Source: Cyclobacteriaceae bacterium
GTDB taxonomy: Bacteria; Bacteroidota; Bacteroidia; Cytophagales; Cyclobacteriaceae
Assembly (NCBI GenBank): GCA_019638255.1
Contig: JAHBUD010000002.1
Span: 352,092 to 416,091 of the forward strand
DNA length: 64,000 bases
Reading direction: 5' to 3'
Part shown: positions 23,664 to 33,126 of the stretch, one piece after another
Layout of the letters: the number at the start of each line of letters is the position of its first letter
Position numbering within the stretch: the stretch's first letter is position 1
Made by a program: the position numbers and the translations under genes
The notes under the pieces: generated by a model
The model's database searches: none
What the model was told of the DNA's origin: nothing
What the model saw: the letters and a program-made list of their open reading frames with translations, nothing else

Positions 23664-25043
23664 ATGAAAGCACAGGTTAAATCTATTGTTGCCCTCATTG
23701 CAATAGTTGTTGTGAGTGCATGCGAACCGGATGACATCAGGACGGGTGAAAATTGGCGGGTGCCGCCCGGGCAATTGATCCATTATAACAACCTTATCAA
23801 ATCTTATGACTCCGAAATTGTTCTTAAGTGGAATGAAGCGCTGGTCGTGGCTATCGAAAACAGGATGCCTGCTGCCGCAGAAGTGAGGATTTTCTCCATG
23901 GTTACGCTGGCCATGCATGACGCGTTGAACAATGTTATTCCAAAATATGAAACGTACGCTCTAGATAACAGAGGGGCATATGTGAAAAGTCTCACAAAGG
24001 CGAACATCTCTCACGTTGCAAATGCAGCTGTATCGCAAGCCGCTCATGATGTATTGGTTGCTCTGTTTCCGGCAGCGGCCGGTAACGCTGAAGTGCTTCT
24101 GACTGAACACCATTCTCAAATCAAGGACTCTAATTTGAAAGCTACCGGGATTGCCATTGGCAAGAATGCAGCTATCGCTATGCTGGCAAAAAGACAAGGA
24201 GATTTGCCCATTACCTTTACCGCCTATCAGAAGGGGACAGACCCGGGTATCCACCAGGCGAACTATATGCCCTTTGCCGTAGCGAACCCTCCCCTTTGGC
24301 CGGCAAATGCAGTTTATGGCGCCAATTTTGGAAGTTTTACTCCATTCGGAATTACATCAGGTGATCAGTTCAGGCCTGACCCGCCATATGCCATTAACTC
24401 AGATGAGTATGCCACCGACTACAACGAGGTGAAAAAGCTGGGTTGTATCAATTGTACCGATAGAACAGCAGAACAAACTCAAATAGGTGACTTCTGGAGA
24501 GTAAATACACACGGCCCAATGAACCGAATCGCACGCGTGTTGGCCGTGCAGAAAAGACTTAACGGATGGGAAACGGCAAGGCTTCTGGCATTGACCCAAA
24601 TGGCGCAAATTGATGCGGGCATTGCCTCCTTTGAGGCCAAGTATTACTACAATTATTGGTTACCTGTAACCGCCATACGAGCCGGAAATGAAGATGGAAA
24701 TGATCTCACGGGGGGAGATGTTAGCTGGACTTCATACATTGCTCCTCCTCCTACCCCAGACTACCCATCGACACCTGCTGCAGCCGGAGGGGCAAGTGCA
24801 GAGATATTCAATCGGTTTTTCGGGACCGATCATATATCCTTTGTAATTACAAGTCCCAATTCTTTACCGGGTGTTGAAAGGAGCTACAACAGTTTTTCAC
24901 AGGCTTCAAATGAAAATGCGCTTTCGCGGATATACTTGGGCTCGCATTTCAGAAATGCAGTTATCGAGGGTGAAAAGCAGGGACGCAAGATTGGGAAATA
25001 TGTATTTGAAAATAATCTAAGAGAGTTGGTTGGCCTGATTTAA
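23664..25043 (+). CDS. Vanadium-haloperoxidase/PAP2-like lipoprotein with altered active site
   Basis: A 459-residue lipoprotein (lipobox VVSAC, Cys20). The all-helical fold of vanadium-dependent haloperoxidases is recognisable: YNYWLPVTAIRAGNEDGN near 329-346, FNRFFGTDHISF near 382-393, and SRIYLGSHFRNA at 421-432. The family pattern is K-x6-RP ... PSGH ... SR-x5-H. Here Lys326 and the last Arg422/His428 remain, but Arg of RP is Leu333 and PSGH reads PSTP (368-371). Two residues that bind vanadate or catalyse are therefore missing. It may be a pseudoenzyme or have another role. Followed by an intrinsic terminator. Confidence 0.82.
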   Translation: MKAQVKSIVALIAIVVVSACEPDDIRTGENWRVPPGQLIHYNNLIKSYDSEIVLKWNEALVVAIENRMPAAAEVRIFSMVTLAMHDALNNVIPKYETYALDNRGAYVKSLTKANISHVANAAVSQAAHDVLVALFPAAAGNAEVLLTEHHSQIKDSNLKATGIAIGKNAAIAMLAKRQGDLPITFTAYQKGTDPGIHQANYMPFAVANPPLWPANAVYGANFGSFTPFGITSGDQFRPDPPYAINSDEYATDYNEVKKLGCINCTDRTAEQTQIGDFWRVNTHGPMNRIARVLAVQKRLNGWETARLLALTQMAQIDAGIASFEAKYYYNYWLPVTAIRAGNEDGNDLTGGDVSWTSYIAPPPTPDYPSTPAAAGGASAEIFNRFFGTDHISFVITSPNSLPGVERSYNSFSQASNENALSRIYLGSHFRNAVIEGEKQGRKIGKYVFENNLRELVGLI

Positions 25044-25071
25044 TCTAATTCTTAGATTCCTTTGCTAACTG

Positions 25072-25110
25072 AAATCCGGTCTTATCCAGAGGCCGGATTT
25101 CTTGATTTAC
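25072..25110 (+). terminator. Intrinsic terminator after the haloperoxidase-like gene
   Basis: AAATCCGG (25072-25079) pairs with CCGGATTT (25093-25100) over a 13-nt loop and is followed by CTTGATTT. The remaining sequence up to 25376 shows no recognisable element. Confidence 0.7.
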
Positions 25111-25376
25111 ATCTCTGGTAAATCAACCAAAAACACACCTTGTTTCTTTCCATGCACTGGAACAGCTTCATTCATGGTCGACCTTCAGTTATTCTTCGTC
25201 TACTTTAACCAGTTGTTTGTCTTTCATTCAAAAAAGCAAAGCAGTCTGAAATTATTTTGTGAGTAACCTATGTCAGTTTGCTATCTTCTTTAGGACTACA
25301 AGCGGATACTCACAAATTATTTTAAAGGTGTGATGTAGGCTTTTCAATTCATCAAAAAACTAACCAGACACCAACT

Positions 25377-26615
25377 ATGAAAACCAAGTCGAAATTTCTG
25401 ATTTGTCTGATGCTGGTATGCTTTATGGCCGTTACCTGCACCGATGATCTCTCAGTTGCTCGCGCTGATGCTGATGCACCAATTGATGATGAATTGCCAA
25501 TAGAACCACCAAAGCTATGGAATCCGGATCCCTGGGATTTTGAGGAGGGAGTTTACATTGCCGGTTATTCCGCAGGGGGTGTCGCACCCGGAGGTGTGGC
25601 AAGTGTATTGGGAGGTAGTGCATTGCAACACCTCGCCACCAGCGAAGAAGCCTGGGCTTCGAATGCAATCGATGTCTTTGTTTCGGGTAATGATGTATAT
25701 GTGGCCGGGTGGGATGACCGTGGGTGGGATCCTGGGGATATAGGGCATGGAGTAGCCTGTGCCACGGTGTGGAAGAATGGTGAGGCTCAGTATTTGACCG
25801 AGCTGGACGATGAAGAAGAGTACCTGGTTGATTCACGCGCCAATGCTGTATTTGTTTGGAATGATGATGTATATGTTGCCGGAAGTCAAACAAAAGTCGG
25901 CTACGGTGACCCGGGTCCCTTTTGGTACTACAATGCCATTATCGTAGAATCTAAAGCCATGGTGTGGAAAAATGGAGAGCCTCAAACACTTAGTGCCCTT
26001 GAAGGAAAGTCAGCAGGCGCAAATTCTGTATTTGTGTCAGATGGCGATGTGTATGTTGCTGGATTTGAAGGAAGCAATGCGATATTGTGGAAGAACGGCA
26101 CACGCCAAATGCTGTTCGCAGGCACAAATGCAACCTCAGTTTTTGTTGTTGGCACAGATGTCTATGTGGCAGGTATTACTGCAGGTTCCGGATCAACAAG
26201 CGCTGTGGTGTGGAAGAATGGTGTACCCCAATATACAATTAGCGATAGCAACTACGCTAGTTCCGTATTTGTAGTCGGTGCCGATGTTTATGTGGCTGGC
26301 TCCAGACTTGGTTTCAAACACTGTGACCGTTATCCGATATGTAGTTTTAACATTGCTATGGTATGGAAGAACGGGGAGTCTTACCCGCTCAGCGTACCTC
26401 AACAACCGCAGGACTTGAACGAAATAGCATCCTCCAACTGCTATTCAGTATTTGTTTCTGGAGATGATGTGTACGCTGTCGGGATGAGCAGCTTCGATTA
26501 TAACAGTGGTAGTACTGCTGGTGGTTCCGAAATCCCGGTAATATGGAAGAACGGTACACCCCAAAGGCTCAGCGGCCTGGTGGAATGGCCATCTGCGCTT
26601 TTTGTGCGGAAGTAA
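25377..26615 (+). CDS. Lipoprotein, probable seven-bladed beta-propeller
   Basis: Signal peptide with lipobox MAVTC (Cys21). After an acidic, Pro-rich linker (residues 30-55) the protein consists of repeats of 35-60 residues with the pattern SVFVxGxDVYVAG ... AxVWKNGxxQxL. Six full copies are visible. The N-terminal copy lacks the SVFV strand (EEGVYIAGY), while the C-terminus ends with an extra one (SALFVRK), which fits the Velcro closure of a seven-bladed propeller. I do not recognise a named family or active site. It may bind a ligand at the cell surface. Cluster neighbours are the haloperoxidase-like lipoprotein and a broken hydrolase. Confidence 0.72.
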   Translation: MKTKSKFLICLMLVCFMAVTCTDDLSVARADADAPIDDELPIEPPKLWNPDPWDFEEGVYIAGYSAGGVAPGGVASVLGGSALQHLATSEEAWASNAIDVFVSGNDVYVAGWDDRGWDPGDIGHGVACATVWKNGEAQYLTELDDEEEYLVDSRANAVFVWNDDVYVAGSQTKVGYGDPGPFWYYNAIIVESKAMVWKNGEPQTLSALEGKSAGANSVFVSDGDVYVAGFEGSNAILWKNGTRQMLFAGTNATSVFVVGTDVYVAGITAGSGSTSAVVWKNGVPQYTISDSNYASSVFVVGADVYVAGSRLGFKHCDRYPICSFNIAMVWKNGESYPLSVPQQPQDLNEIASSNCYSVFVSGDDVYAVGMSSFDYNSGSTAGGSEIPVIWKNGTPQRLSGLVEWPSALFVRK

Positions 26616-26621
26616 GTCGTT

Positions 26622-27049
26622 GTGAAACAGCTTATATTTATGATTTGCCAGCTACTAGCCACATTTCTAACCGTTGGATGTGAAAGGATGATCCTGTATA
26701 TCCACCATCTCTCTCAACATTAGCTGATGCAATAAAGGACAAGATGAACCAATACAAAGACCTGGCAAAATTTATGGTAAAGATTGACCGGTCAAATAGT
26801 GTACCTGACATTTTGCCTCCAGCTCAACTCAGCCAACTTTACTTTGGCTACTCCAGTTGGCGGCATTACGGTTCGCTGCCCGGAACCACGGCAATTCTTA
26901 ACAGGCTGAATGACACATTCAATTTTGTTGTACTAACCAACACAAGAACCAATTACAATATCGGCCTTATCATAAATGACCTGAATAATACAATGAGTAA
27001 ACATATTCAAACCATAGCGACATGGCCGGATGTCGATTTGTTCGAATAG
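26622..27049 (+). pseudogene. Frameshifted remnant of a serine-hydrolase-like lipoprotein
   Basis: A GTG-initiated lipoprotein signal (VKQLIFMICQLLATFLTVGC) is read in one frame and stops after 33 codons. From about 26684 a different frame continues without break: DPVYPPSLSTLADAIKDKMN, followed by a C-terminal part with SSWRHYGSLPGTTAILNRL and FVVLTNTRTNYN. The latter looks like the end of the beta-lactamase-like serine hydrolase family. A single base lost in GAAAGGATGATCC (about 26680-26692) explains the frame change. The catalytic SxxK and YxN region is absent, so an internal deletion has occurred as well. Only 140 codons remain of an expected 350 or more. Confidence 0.55.
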
Positions 27050-27148
27050 CTGGGAGAAAAACACCGGGGCTTTCTTATAACCAAATGTTTTCTGTTTTTA
27101 TTAGATTACGTATGGGCTTTGGCATTTTCAGGCTTCAAATACTGAACG

Positions 27149-29599
27149 ATGAAATCTTTCATTTTCTTGTTTTTCATGCTCCCATTCTTTCAAAATAGCT
27201 ACGGTCAGACCGGGGTTAAGGGGCGCGTTTCGGATGAAGGGAAGTTTCCGCTACCAGATGCAAACGTTCTCGTTGAAAATTCTAATGAAGGAACAAGCAC
27301 CGACCCTGACGGGTACTTTTTTATTGAACTGGGAAATGGAGCCTATACCGTTCAGATTTCTTCAATAGGTTACAAAACGCGGGTCATTCGTTTTTCCATT
27401 GATGGCAAGGTTGAAGATTTGCAGGAAATCCATTTAACTTCTGCCTCGTATATATTAGATGAACTGGTGGTTTCAGGTTCAAGAGCACCCGAAAAAATTA
27501 CGGAGTCGCCAGCGGCTATAAACCTTATTGATGCGAAGCAATTTGAAAATTTCACAGGAAGCCCCGAGGAGTTATTTGCGTTGCAAAAGGGGGTGGATTT
27601 TACACGACAAGGCAATTTCTGGGGTAGTTTCAGTATAAGAGGTTTTAACAGTGCGTTTAACCAAAAGATGCTCCTGTTGGATGATGACAGGATTGCCAAC
27701 GTCAGGATCCGTACCCCTGTCGGGCCGCTGAGTGCATTTGTAAAAGAAGATGTTGAACGGGTTGAAATTGTTTTGGGCCCTTCCTCCGCACTTTACGGGC
27801 CCAATTGTTTAAATGGATTATTCTACACGGTTTCAAAATCTCCGTTTGTGTATCCGGGGACAGACATTGTCCTGGGGGCAGGATCAAACCAACTGCGCAA
27901 CCTGAGATTGCGGCATGCTCTGAAGATAAAGGAGAAATGGGCATACAAAATTACCTATGAGTACCTGTCAGGAGTTGAGGAAAATTTTACTGATTCTGTA
28001 TACATTACCAACCTAACTTCCGAAATTATTGAAGGCAAAGCCGAGGTGGGTTTGGATAGAGATGTATTATTCCAGAAAGGCCTGGCTGCAGTCTATTATA
28101 AGCCAACCAACAAAAGTGAAATTGGTATCAATTATTCTTTCAACCAAACCAATGGCATCAACGGGGCGGGAAGAAATAACATAAGCGGCTGGCTCAACTC
28201 GAGCCTTCATGCTACCTACAAGTCACCCCATTGGTTTGCGCAGGTTTACAAGACATGGATTAAGCTTGACCAGGGTATAAACACGCGAGTAAGAACCAGC
28301 ATTTATCATACTCTTCTCGGACAGGGTCAATCGGAACAGGAGGCGTTAAAAAATTCGGGAGAAGATCCGAGGGTTACATTTGAGGAAGATACCTATCGAT
28401 ATAATGGAGAAATTCAATACAATAATGATTTGGGAAACTGGAGTTTTGTAACCGGTGCACAATATCAAAAGGAAGTTGCTTTTTCAAATAATACGTATTT
28501 TCTGGACGAGGATGGACCGATCAGGTTATACCAGGTCGGGGTTTACGGGCATGCTGCTTATACTATTAAGGAAACCGGCATCAAGCTTATTGCTACCGCG
28601 CGGGGTGATGATCATAGTTTGTTCGGGTTTAATTTTTTACCCAAAGCCGGAATTACTTATACCAAAAACCACGGCACCTGGCGATTAACCTGGGGAGAAG
28701 GTTATTCCACCCCTACGCTGATCAATACCTACATGACTTTTGCAGCGGGGACAACATTGGGAAATAGTGACGGATTTACTTTGTCCGATGGATCCAAAAT
28801 TGCCCCCATCAGACCGGAAACCGTCAAAACCCTGGAAGCAGGATATAAGAGTGTGCTCTTTAACCGAAGGATGTTTCTGGACATGGATGTCTATTACAAT
28901 TGGGTTCAAAGCATGATAAGTTCTCCCACCAATATTGCAACCCATAGAAGGGTTGTAACACACCGTGGAGACAGGCCTATCGAAGATTTTACTCAGGGCT
29001 TGCCGGGAGCATCTCATCCGGGAGCATCAATTTTGACCAATGTCAATTTTGGAAAGGCTAACACCTATGGAGTTGATGTTGGCATAAACTATTACTTCTC
29101 AGACAGGTATAGCCTCACTCTGAATTATTCATTCTTTGACTATTCCTTAGATCGGACGGACCTCGCAAACGATCTGAATTCGAATGGTAAGGTGGATGAT
29201 CATGATATCTCCATCAATACACCCAAAAACAAGATAAGTTCAGCATTTAATGCCCGGCTCAACAAATTCTATGGAAGTGTTTTTGCACGATGGATACAGA
29301 AATATGATTTCTTCTCAGGGCGACAGGTAGCAGCGGCAACAAACCCGCAGAAAGTGTACAATGGTTCCCCGGTAATTGAAGGGGCACGGGTTGGGGCCGG
29401 CACGCTTGCACAATGGAACTATGGTCCGCTTGGCGGTTTCTATTTGAGCGTCAATGGGAATTATCAGATTCTCAGGATGCTGAACGTGGGGATGTTTGTC
29501 AATAATATCATAGGGAGCGGTAATTATGAGTTTGTTGCTTCGGCTCCTGCTGAAACTACCTTTGGAATTGAAGCCAGGGTATCGCTATGGAAAGATTAG
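27149..29599 (+). CDS. TonB-dependent receptor with carboxypeptidase-like domain
   Basis: Outer-membrane importer of 816 residues: signal peptide (to NSYGQ, residue 20), carboxypeptidase-regulatory-like domain at 22-105 (LPDANVLVENS, SIGYKTRVIRF), TonB-box-like LDELVVSGSRAPEK, plug to about 230 (GSFSIRGFN, VEIVLGPSSALYGPNCLNGL) and a barrel ending EARVSLWKD. The plug has one Cys in GPNCLNG. Substrate unknown. It converges on a LytS/LytTR-type two-component system, which may regulate it, and lies beside the propeller lipoprotein and the hydrolase remnant. Confidence 0.86.
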   Translation: MKSFIFLFFMLPFFQNSYGQTGVKGRVSDEGKFPLPDANVLVENSNEGTSTDPDGYFFIELGNGAYTVQISSIGYKTRVIRFSIDGKVEDLQEIHLTSASYILDELVVSGSRAPEKITESPAAINLIDAKQFENFTGSPEELFALQKGVDFTRQGNFWGSFSIRGFNSAFNQKMLLLDDDRIANVRIRTPVGPLSAFVKEDVERVEIVLGPSSALYGPNCLNGLFYTVSKSPFVYPGTDIVLGAGSNQLRNLRLRHALKIKEKWAYKITYEYLSGVEENFTDSVYITNLTSEIIEGKAEVGLDRDVLFQKGLAAVYYKPTNKSEIGINYSFNQTNGINGAGRNNISGWLNSSLHATYKSPHWFAQVYKTWIKLDQGINTRVRTSIYHTLLGQGQSEQEALKNSGEDPRVTFEEDTYRYNGEIQYNNDLGNWSFVTGAQYQKEVAFSNNTYFLDEDGPIRLYQVGVYGHAAYTIKETGIKLIATARGDDHSLFGFNFLPKAGITYTKNHGTWRLTWGEGYSTPTLINTYMTFAAGTTLGNSDGFTLSDGSKIAPIRPETVKTLEAGYKSVLFNRRMFLDMDVYYNWVQSMISSPTNIATHRRVVTHRGDRPIEDFTQGLPGASHPGASILTNVNFGKANTYGVDVGINYYFSDRYSLTLNYSFFDYSLDRTDLANDLNSNGKVDDHDISINTPKNKISSAFNARLNKFYGSVFARWIQKYDFFSGRQVAAATNPQKVYNGSPVIEGARVGAGTLAQWNYGPLGGFYLSVNGNYQILRMLNVGMFVNNIIGSGNYEFVASAPAETTFGIEARVSLWKD

Positions 29600-29655
29600 G
29601 TTGATGACACAGGTCAAAAAAAAAAATGACTCAGCCGGTGGGCATAAAAAGTTCG

Positions 29656-30384
29656 TTATCCTTCATCCACCCCCTCAGGAAGACTTAAGTTATCAGGAAC
29701 TAATTTTCTGAATCCTTCGATATACCTTTTTCCTATGGGCAATTCAATTTTACCGATCTCCACATCCTTTTTTGTGAACGCAGTTATTTTTTTTGCTGCT
29801 ACAATGAAGGAGCGATGAATTCTGACAAACTGGTTATCAGGCAGCATGTTTTCAACGTTGTTAAGTGTTTGTTTGATTCTAAGCTCCGGTTCATTCTCCC
29901 GGTGTATGACAACATAATCTTTAAAACTCTCGGCATACACGATATTGTCCAGGAAAACCTTTACCATCTTCCGATCTGAGCGGAAATAGAGAAACCCTGG
30001 GGATTGTTCTTCCGGCCGGCTCTCGAAACCGCTGACATGGCAGAATTTATTGACAGCTTTAAGGAATCGTTCAAAAGAAATGGGCTTCAACAGGTAATCA
30101 ACAGCATCCAGTTCAAATGCCTCAAGGGCGAAATCTTTATGTGCTGTGGTGAATATCGTCTTTGGTTGGTATGGAAGTGTTTTTAATAATTCGGTTCCGA
30201 TAAGTTTGGGCATGTGAATATCCAGGAACATCAGGTCTATCCGTTTGCTGCTTAATACGTTCAGGGCTTCGAAGGCGTTCTTACACGACTTCACGATTTC
30301 AAGTTGCGGGACTGAATCTATGTAACGCTCCAGAATCTTAATGGCGGGAGGCTCATCGTCCACAATAATACACTTATGTCGCAT
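29656..30384 (-). CDS. LytTR-type response regulator
   Basis: DNA-binding response regulator of 242 residues. The receiver domain (1-120) shows the acidic pocket VDDEP, phospho-acceptor Asp in LMFLDIHMPKL, conserved TTAHKDFALEAF and LLKPISFERF. The LytTR domain (about 140-235) shows FVRIHRSFIVAAKKITAF and LPIGKRYIEGFRKL. It would bind promoter direct repeats after phosphorylation by the kinase gene 13 nt upstream. The pair is typical of Bacteroidota LytS/LytR systems. Target genes cannot be told from sequence; the convergent TonB receptor is a candidate. Confidence 0.92.
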   Translation of the reverse strand: MRHKCIIVDDEPPAIKILERYIDSVPQLEIVKSCKNAFEALNVLSSKRIDLMFLDIHMPKLIGTELLKTLPYQPKTIFTTAHKDFALEAFELDAVDYLLKPISFERFLKAVNKFCHVSGFESRPEEQSPGFLYFRSDRKMVKVFLDNIVYAESFKDYVVIHRENEPELRIKQTLNNVENMLPDNQFVRIHRSFIVAAKKITAFTKKDVEIGKIELPIGKRYIEGFRKLVPDNLSLPEGVDEG

Positions 30385-30397
30385 AACCCGGATTGAT

Positions 30398-31462
30398 TTA
30401 AGTTAGTTGAAGTTTGTCAACATATTGTTCTTCCAGTTTTTCCAGCGGTAAATCAAGCCTGACAACAAACACCTCTTCCAGTCTTGTTGCTTCAAGCTGG
30501 TAATTCCTTTTGTATAGAAGCCTGAGCCTGCGGTTTACATTTTCCAGTCCGATGCCCCCGGAGCCGTTGGATCCGTTTCCACCCGGGTCAATACTATTCA
30601 ATAATTTGAAGTTCATCACACCACCCTCCAGGGAAATGCTAAGGCTTATCCAACATTGATCAATCTGCCTGCTGGTTCCGTGCTTGAATGCATTCTCCAG
30701 GAAGGGCAACAACAGAAGCGGGGCAATCTGGTAATTTTCGACTTCCCCTGTAACGGATACAGAAATGTCAAGCCGGTCACCATACCGCAATTGTTCAAGG
30801 GCAATGTAATTGCGCAACAGCTCCACCTCCTTTGACAATGGTATTCTTGGAACATTGCTTTCGTAGATCATAAATCGCAGCAGGGCAGACAGTTTCAATA
30901 CAATCTCGGGCGATCTTGGTGAGAGCCCAAGGGTATGCGAATACAGGTTGTTAAGTGTATTGAACAGAAAGTGAGGATGAAGCTGGGCCTTCAGTAGCTT
31001 CAACTCAGCTACAGTCCGCTGCTGTTCTGCTTCGATGGTTTGTTTTCGCTGCACGTACCAGTATTTCAAAAGTTTGACAGACGCAGCAATACCCCCGACA
31101 TGAATGAAGGGCATTACATTTCTACCAACTGATATAGAAACTCCTGCAAGATTCGGATTGGCATTTACCACAAGCTGGCCTAAATTCGCATACACCGCGC
31201 ATAACAATACGAGAATCACCAATCCAACAAAAAAATACCCTATCTTTCTTTGCAGCAGAAACCTGGGGATAAGAAAATATAATAAGGTATACACCATTAT
31301 CATGTGGCCGGGCAAATAGCCCAAGGCGTTCAGCAAGGATATCCTTGGGTTGACGTTCACGCCAAATCCCCAAACGAAATACGCAACGATCAGCACCCAA
31401 AACAGGAAATGCAATCCTATCCTTGTAAATAACGTTGACCAGTTTGTTTCTTTTAATGTCAT
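30398..31462 (-). CDS. LytS/YehU-like sensor histidine kinase
   Basis: Membrane sensor kinase. Four hydrophobic helices fill the N-terminal 140 residues (LHFLFWVLIVAYFVWGFG first). Then a coiled linker and the His_kinase motif LKAQLHPHFLFNTLNNLYSH with the phospho-acceptor His, and an HATPase domain with LLLPFLENAFKHG and GGIGLENVNRRL. The frame is open to 31576, but the 38 extra codons are not membrane-like; the ATG at 31462 (MTLKETNWSTLF) is the best start. It pairs with the LytTR regulator downstream (13 nt). Signal unknown. Confidence 0.9.
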   Translation of the reverse strand: MTLKETNWSTLFTRIGLHFLFWVLIVAYFVWGFGVNVNPRISLLNALGYLPGHMIMVYTLLYFLIPRFLLQRKIGYFFVGLVILVLLCAVYANLGQLVVNANPNLAGVSISVGRNVMPFIHVGGIAASVKLLKYWYVQRKQTIEAEQQRTVAELKLLKAQLHPHFLFNTLNNLYSHTLGLSPRSPEIVLKLSALLRFMIYESNVPRIPLSKEVELLRNYIALEQLRYGDRLDISVSVTGEVENYQIAPLLLLPFLENAFKHGTSRQIDQCWISLSISLEGGVMNFKLLNSIDPGGNGSNGSGGIGLENVNRRLRLLYKRNYQLEATRLEEVFVVRLDLPLEKLEEQYVDKLQLT

Positions 31463-31674
31463 GATAATCCGCAGCATAACACTATCGGTTTTGCGCGATT
31501 TGCGGTCACCTGTTAGTGACGCAACATGCGAATGGTAACACAATGAAACGGCTATACGGCTGCTGGCAAGTTGCACTTTGCCCTTCCCTAATCAGTAAAG
31601 CAATAACGTCAAAAATTGGTACATTTAAAAATCTAACCATTTGGTGTTTTGATGGCTGATTCTACCTTGACAGA

Positions 31675-32335
31675 TTAGGCCTCACCATCTATCATCTTAT
31701 CGGTTTGCTTTTCATAAAATGACTCAGCAATAACATACCCGGTATAATACCCCAAATCGTGCATACGACTACCCGCACTACTGCCATTGTAAAGTCAGGG
31801 TTTTAAATCGGTGTTCTTTTGTTTGACAGCCTCATTAAATTCATTTTGTATTTCACAGGCGTGGACTTTACCGTACTCATGAATATGCAAATTAATATTC
31901 AACCTGGTAACCAACTCCGTAACAAAATCTGCAACACCTTCATTCATTACAGAAACTAACAAATCTGTATTTCTACCTTTCTGCGGGTATGTACAACCTC
32001 ATGCGCTACTATAGAAACAACATCACCAGTGTTTCTGATAATACTGTTTAACCAGGGCGTTAACTCATCTTTTAAAACCTGTTTGTCAGCCGCAGCAATC
32101 TCCGATCCTATCAGAATTAAATTACCACTAGTGGTACCTCCCGTACGCAAGCATCCTATTGCAAAACAAACATGATGGTTGCACTATCCTCTTTCGATTG
32201 GGCGGTGTTTAATTTATCATAAGCCCTCTAGAAATTATCAATGTCAGTAGTGCTGATAGAAGGGTGCTGACCTAAACAAAAGCTGCTTACACGCATTAAA
32301 CACACAATAAAAATTACACAACGCCTAATAGGCAT
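31675..32335 (-). pseudogene. Degenerate DUF2268-like Zn-protease gene
   Basis: Reading three frames in turn restores one protein: a signal peptide (MPIRRCVIFIVCLMRVSSFC), then STTDIDNF-stop-RAYDKLNTAQSK, GGTTSGNLILIGSEIAAADK, VSIVAHEVVHT with an intact HExxH at 31989-32003, and after a frameshift LLVSVMNEGVADFVTELV and MHDLGYYTGYVIAESFYEK. Lesions: stops at 32228-32230, 32156-32158 and 31795-31797, one frameshift between 32158 and 32150 and one near 31985. The HExxH and EGxADF motifs fit secreted zinc-dependent proteases. The gene is clearly dead. It fills the gap between the LytS kinase and birA; 31463-31674 shows nothing else. Confidence 0.75.
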
Positions 32336-33086
32336 AACGGATTTCTTTAAACACAAAAGACTTAAGTTCTCCTTTTATTAGTACACAGAGCTTACCTTCT
32401 TCCGAAACACCTTTCACTATGCCTTGTTGTGTTTGCTCATCAATGATAAACTCATGAAGTTCCTCACGCCAATATAAATTCTGTTCATAGGTTTGTTTTA
32501 ATTTTTGCAATCCACCTGGCTTCAAACACAAATACCTGGCTTCGATCTTTTCTAACAACATGGAAAAAACAGTATTCAAATCAAACACCTTTTCGCACTC
32601 CAAATTCATAGAGGTTGCCTGAGGCAACGGAAAAAATCGTTGATTTACGTTTAACCCAATCCCCACAACCGATCGGTCAATTCGTTGATTAACAATTTGG
32701 TTCTCGATAAGCATACCACATACTTTTTTATCGTTTACCATAATATCATTAGGCCATTTGATTTTGATCGTTTCATTAGGCAAAAAGTGCAGAAGGCAAT
32801 CATACAACCCCAACGAAACAGCCATACTAAGGTAGAACTGCTGGTGCAGGCTGATAAAATTCGGCTTCAAACCAACAGAAAAGGTCAGATTCTTTCCAGG
32901 CTCACTTTCCCATGTATTTCCTCGCTGTCCACGCCCCGCTGTCTGGTTATCCGTTATCACAATAAGGCCTTCGGCTGAACCCTTTTGTTGCATCAGGCGT
33001 TGAAGTTCGAGGTTCGTGGAGTGACATTCTGGCACAAATACAAGGTGCTGACCTATGAAAAGCGTATTGGCAGGAATTTTATACAA
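32325..33086 (-). CDS. birA: Biotin--[acetyl-CoA-carboxylase] ligase
   Basis: Monofunctional BirA, attaching biotin to the carrier subunit of acetyl-CoA carboxylase. Visible are CHSTNLELQ (residues 21-29), the biotin/AMP loop GRGQRGNTWES at 51-61, KWPNDIMVNDKKVCGMLIEN and GIGLNVNQ. No N-terminal DNA-binding domain is present. The open frame runs back to 33374 but that part overlaps rsfS and is not BirA-like; a TTG at 33086 (LYKIPANTLFIGQHL) gives the usual N-terminus of this family. It diverges from rsfS with 40 nt between starts, and its 3' end overlaps the protease pseudogene by 11 nt. Confidence 0.92.
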   Translation of the reverse strand: MYKIPANTLFIGQHLVFVPECHSTNLELQRLMQQKGSAEGLIVITDNQTAGRGQRGNTWESEPGKNLTFSVGLKPNFISLHQQFYLSMAVSLGLYDCLLHFLPNETIKIKWPNDIMVNDKKVCGMLIENQIVNQRIDRSVVGIGLNVNQRFFPLPQATSMNLECEKVFDLNTVFSMLLEKIEARYLCLKPGGLQKLKQTYEQNLYWREELHEFIIDEQTQQGIVKGVSEEGKLCVLIKGELKSFVFKEIRYAY

Positions 33087-33097
33087 GTAAATTGTTG

Positions 33098-33105
33098 TAA
33101 TTTTG
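33098..33105 (+). promoter_or_regulatory. Candidate -7 element of rsfS-ftsH
   Basis: TAATTTTG fits TAnnTTTG of Bacteroidota promoters and lies 21 nt before the rsfS ATG. No well-spaced TTG -33 box is seen. Confidence 0.35.
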
Positions 33106-33126
33106 TTGAAAATCGAAGATAGCTTA

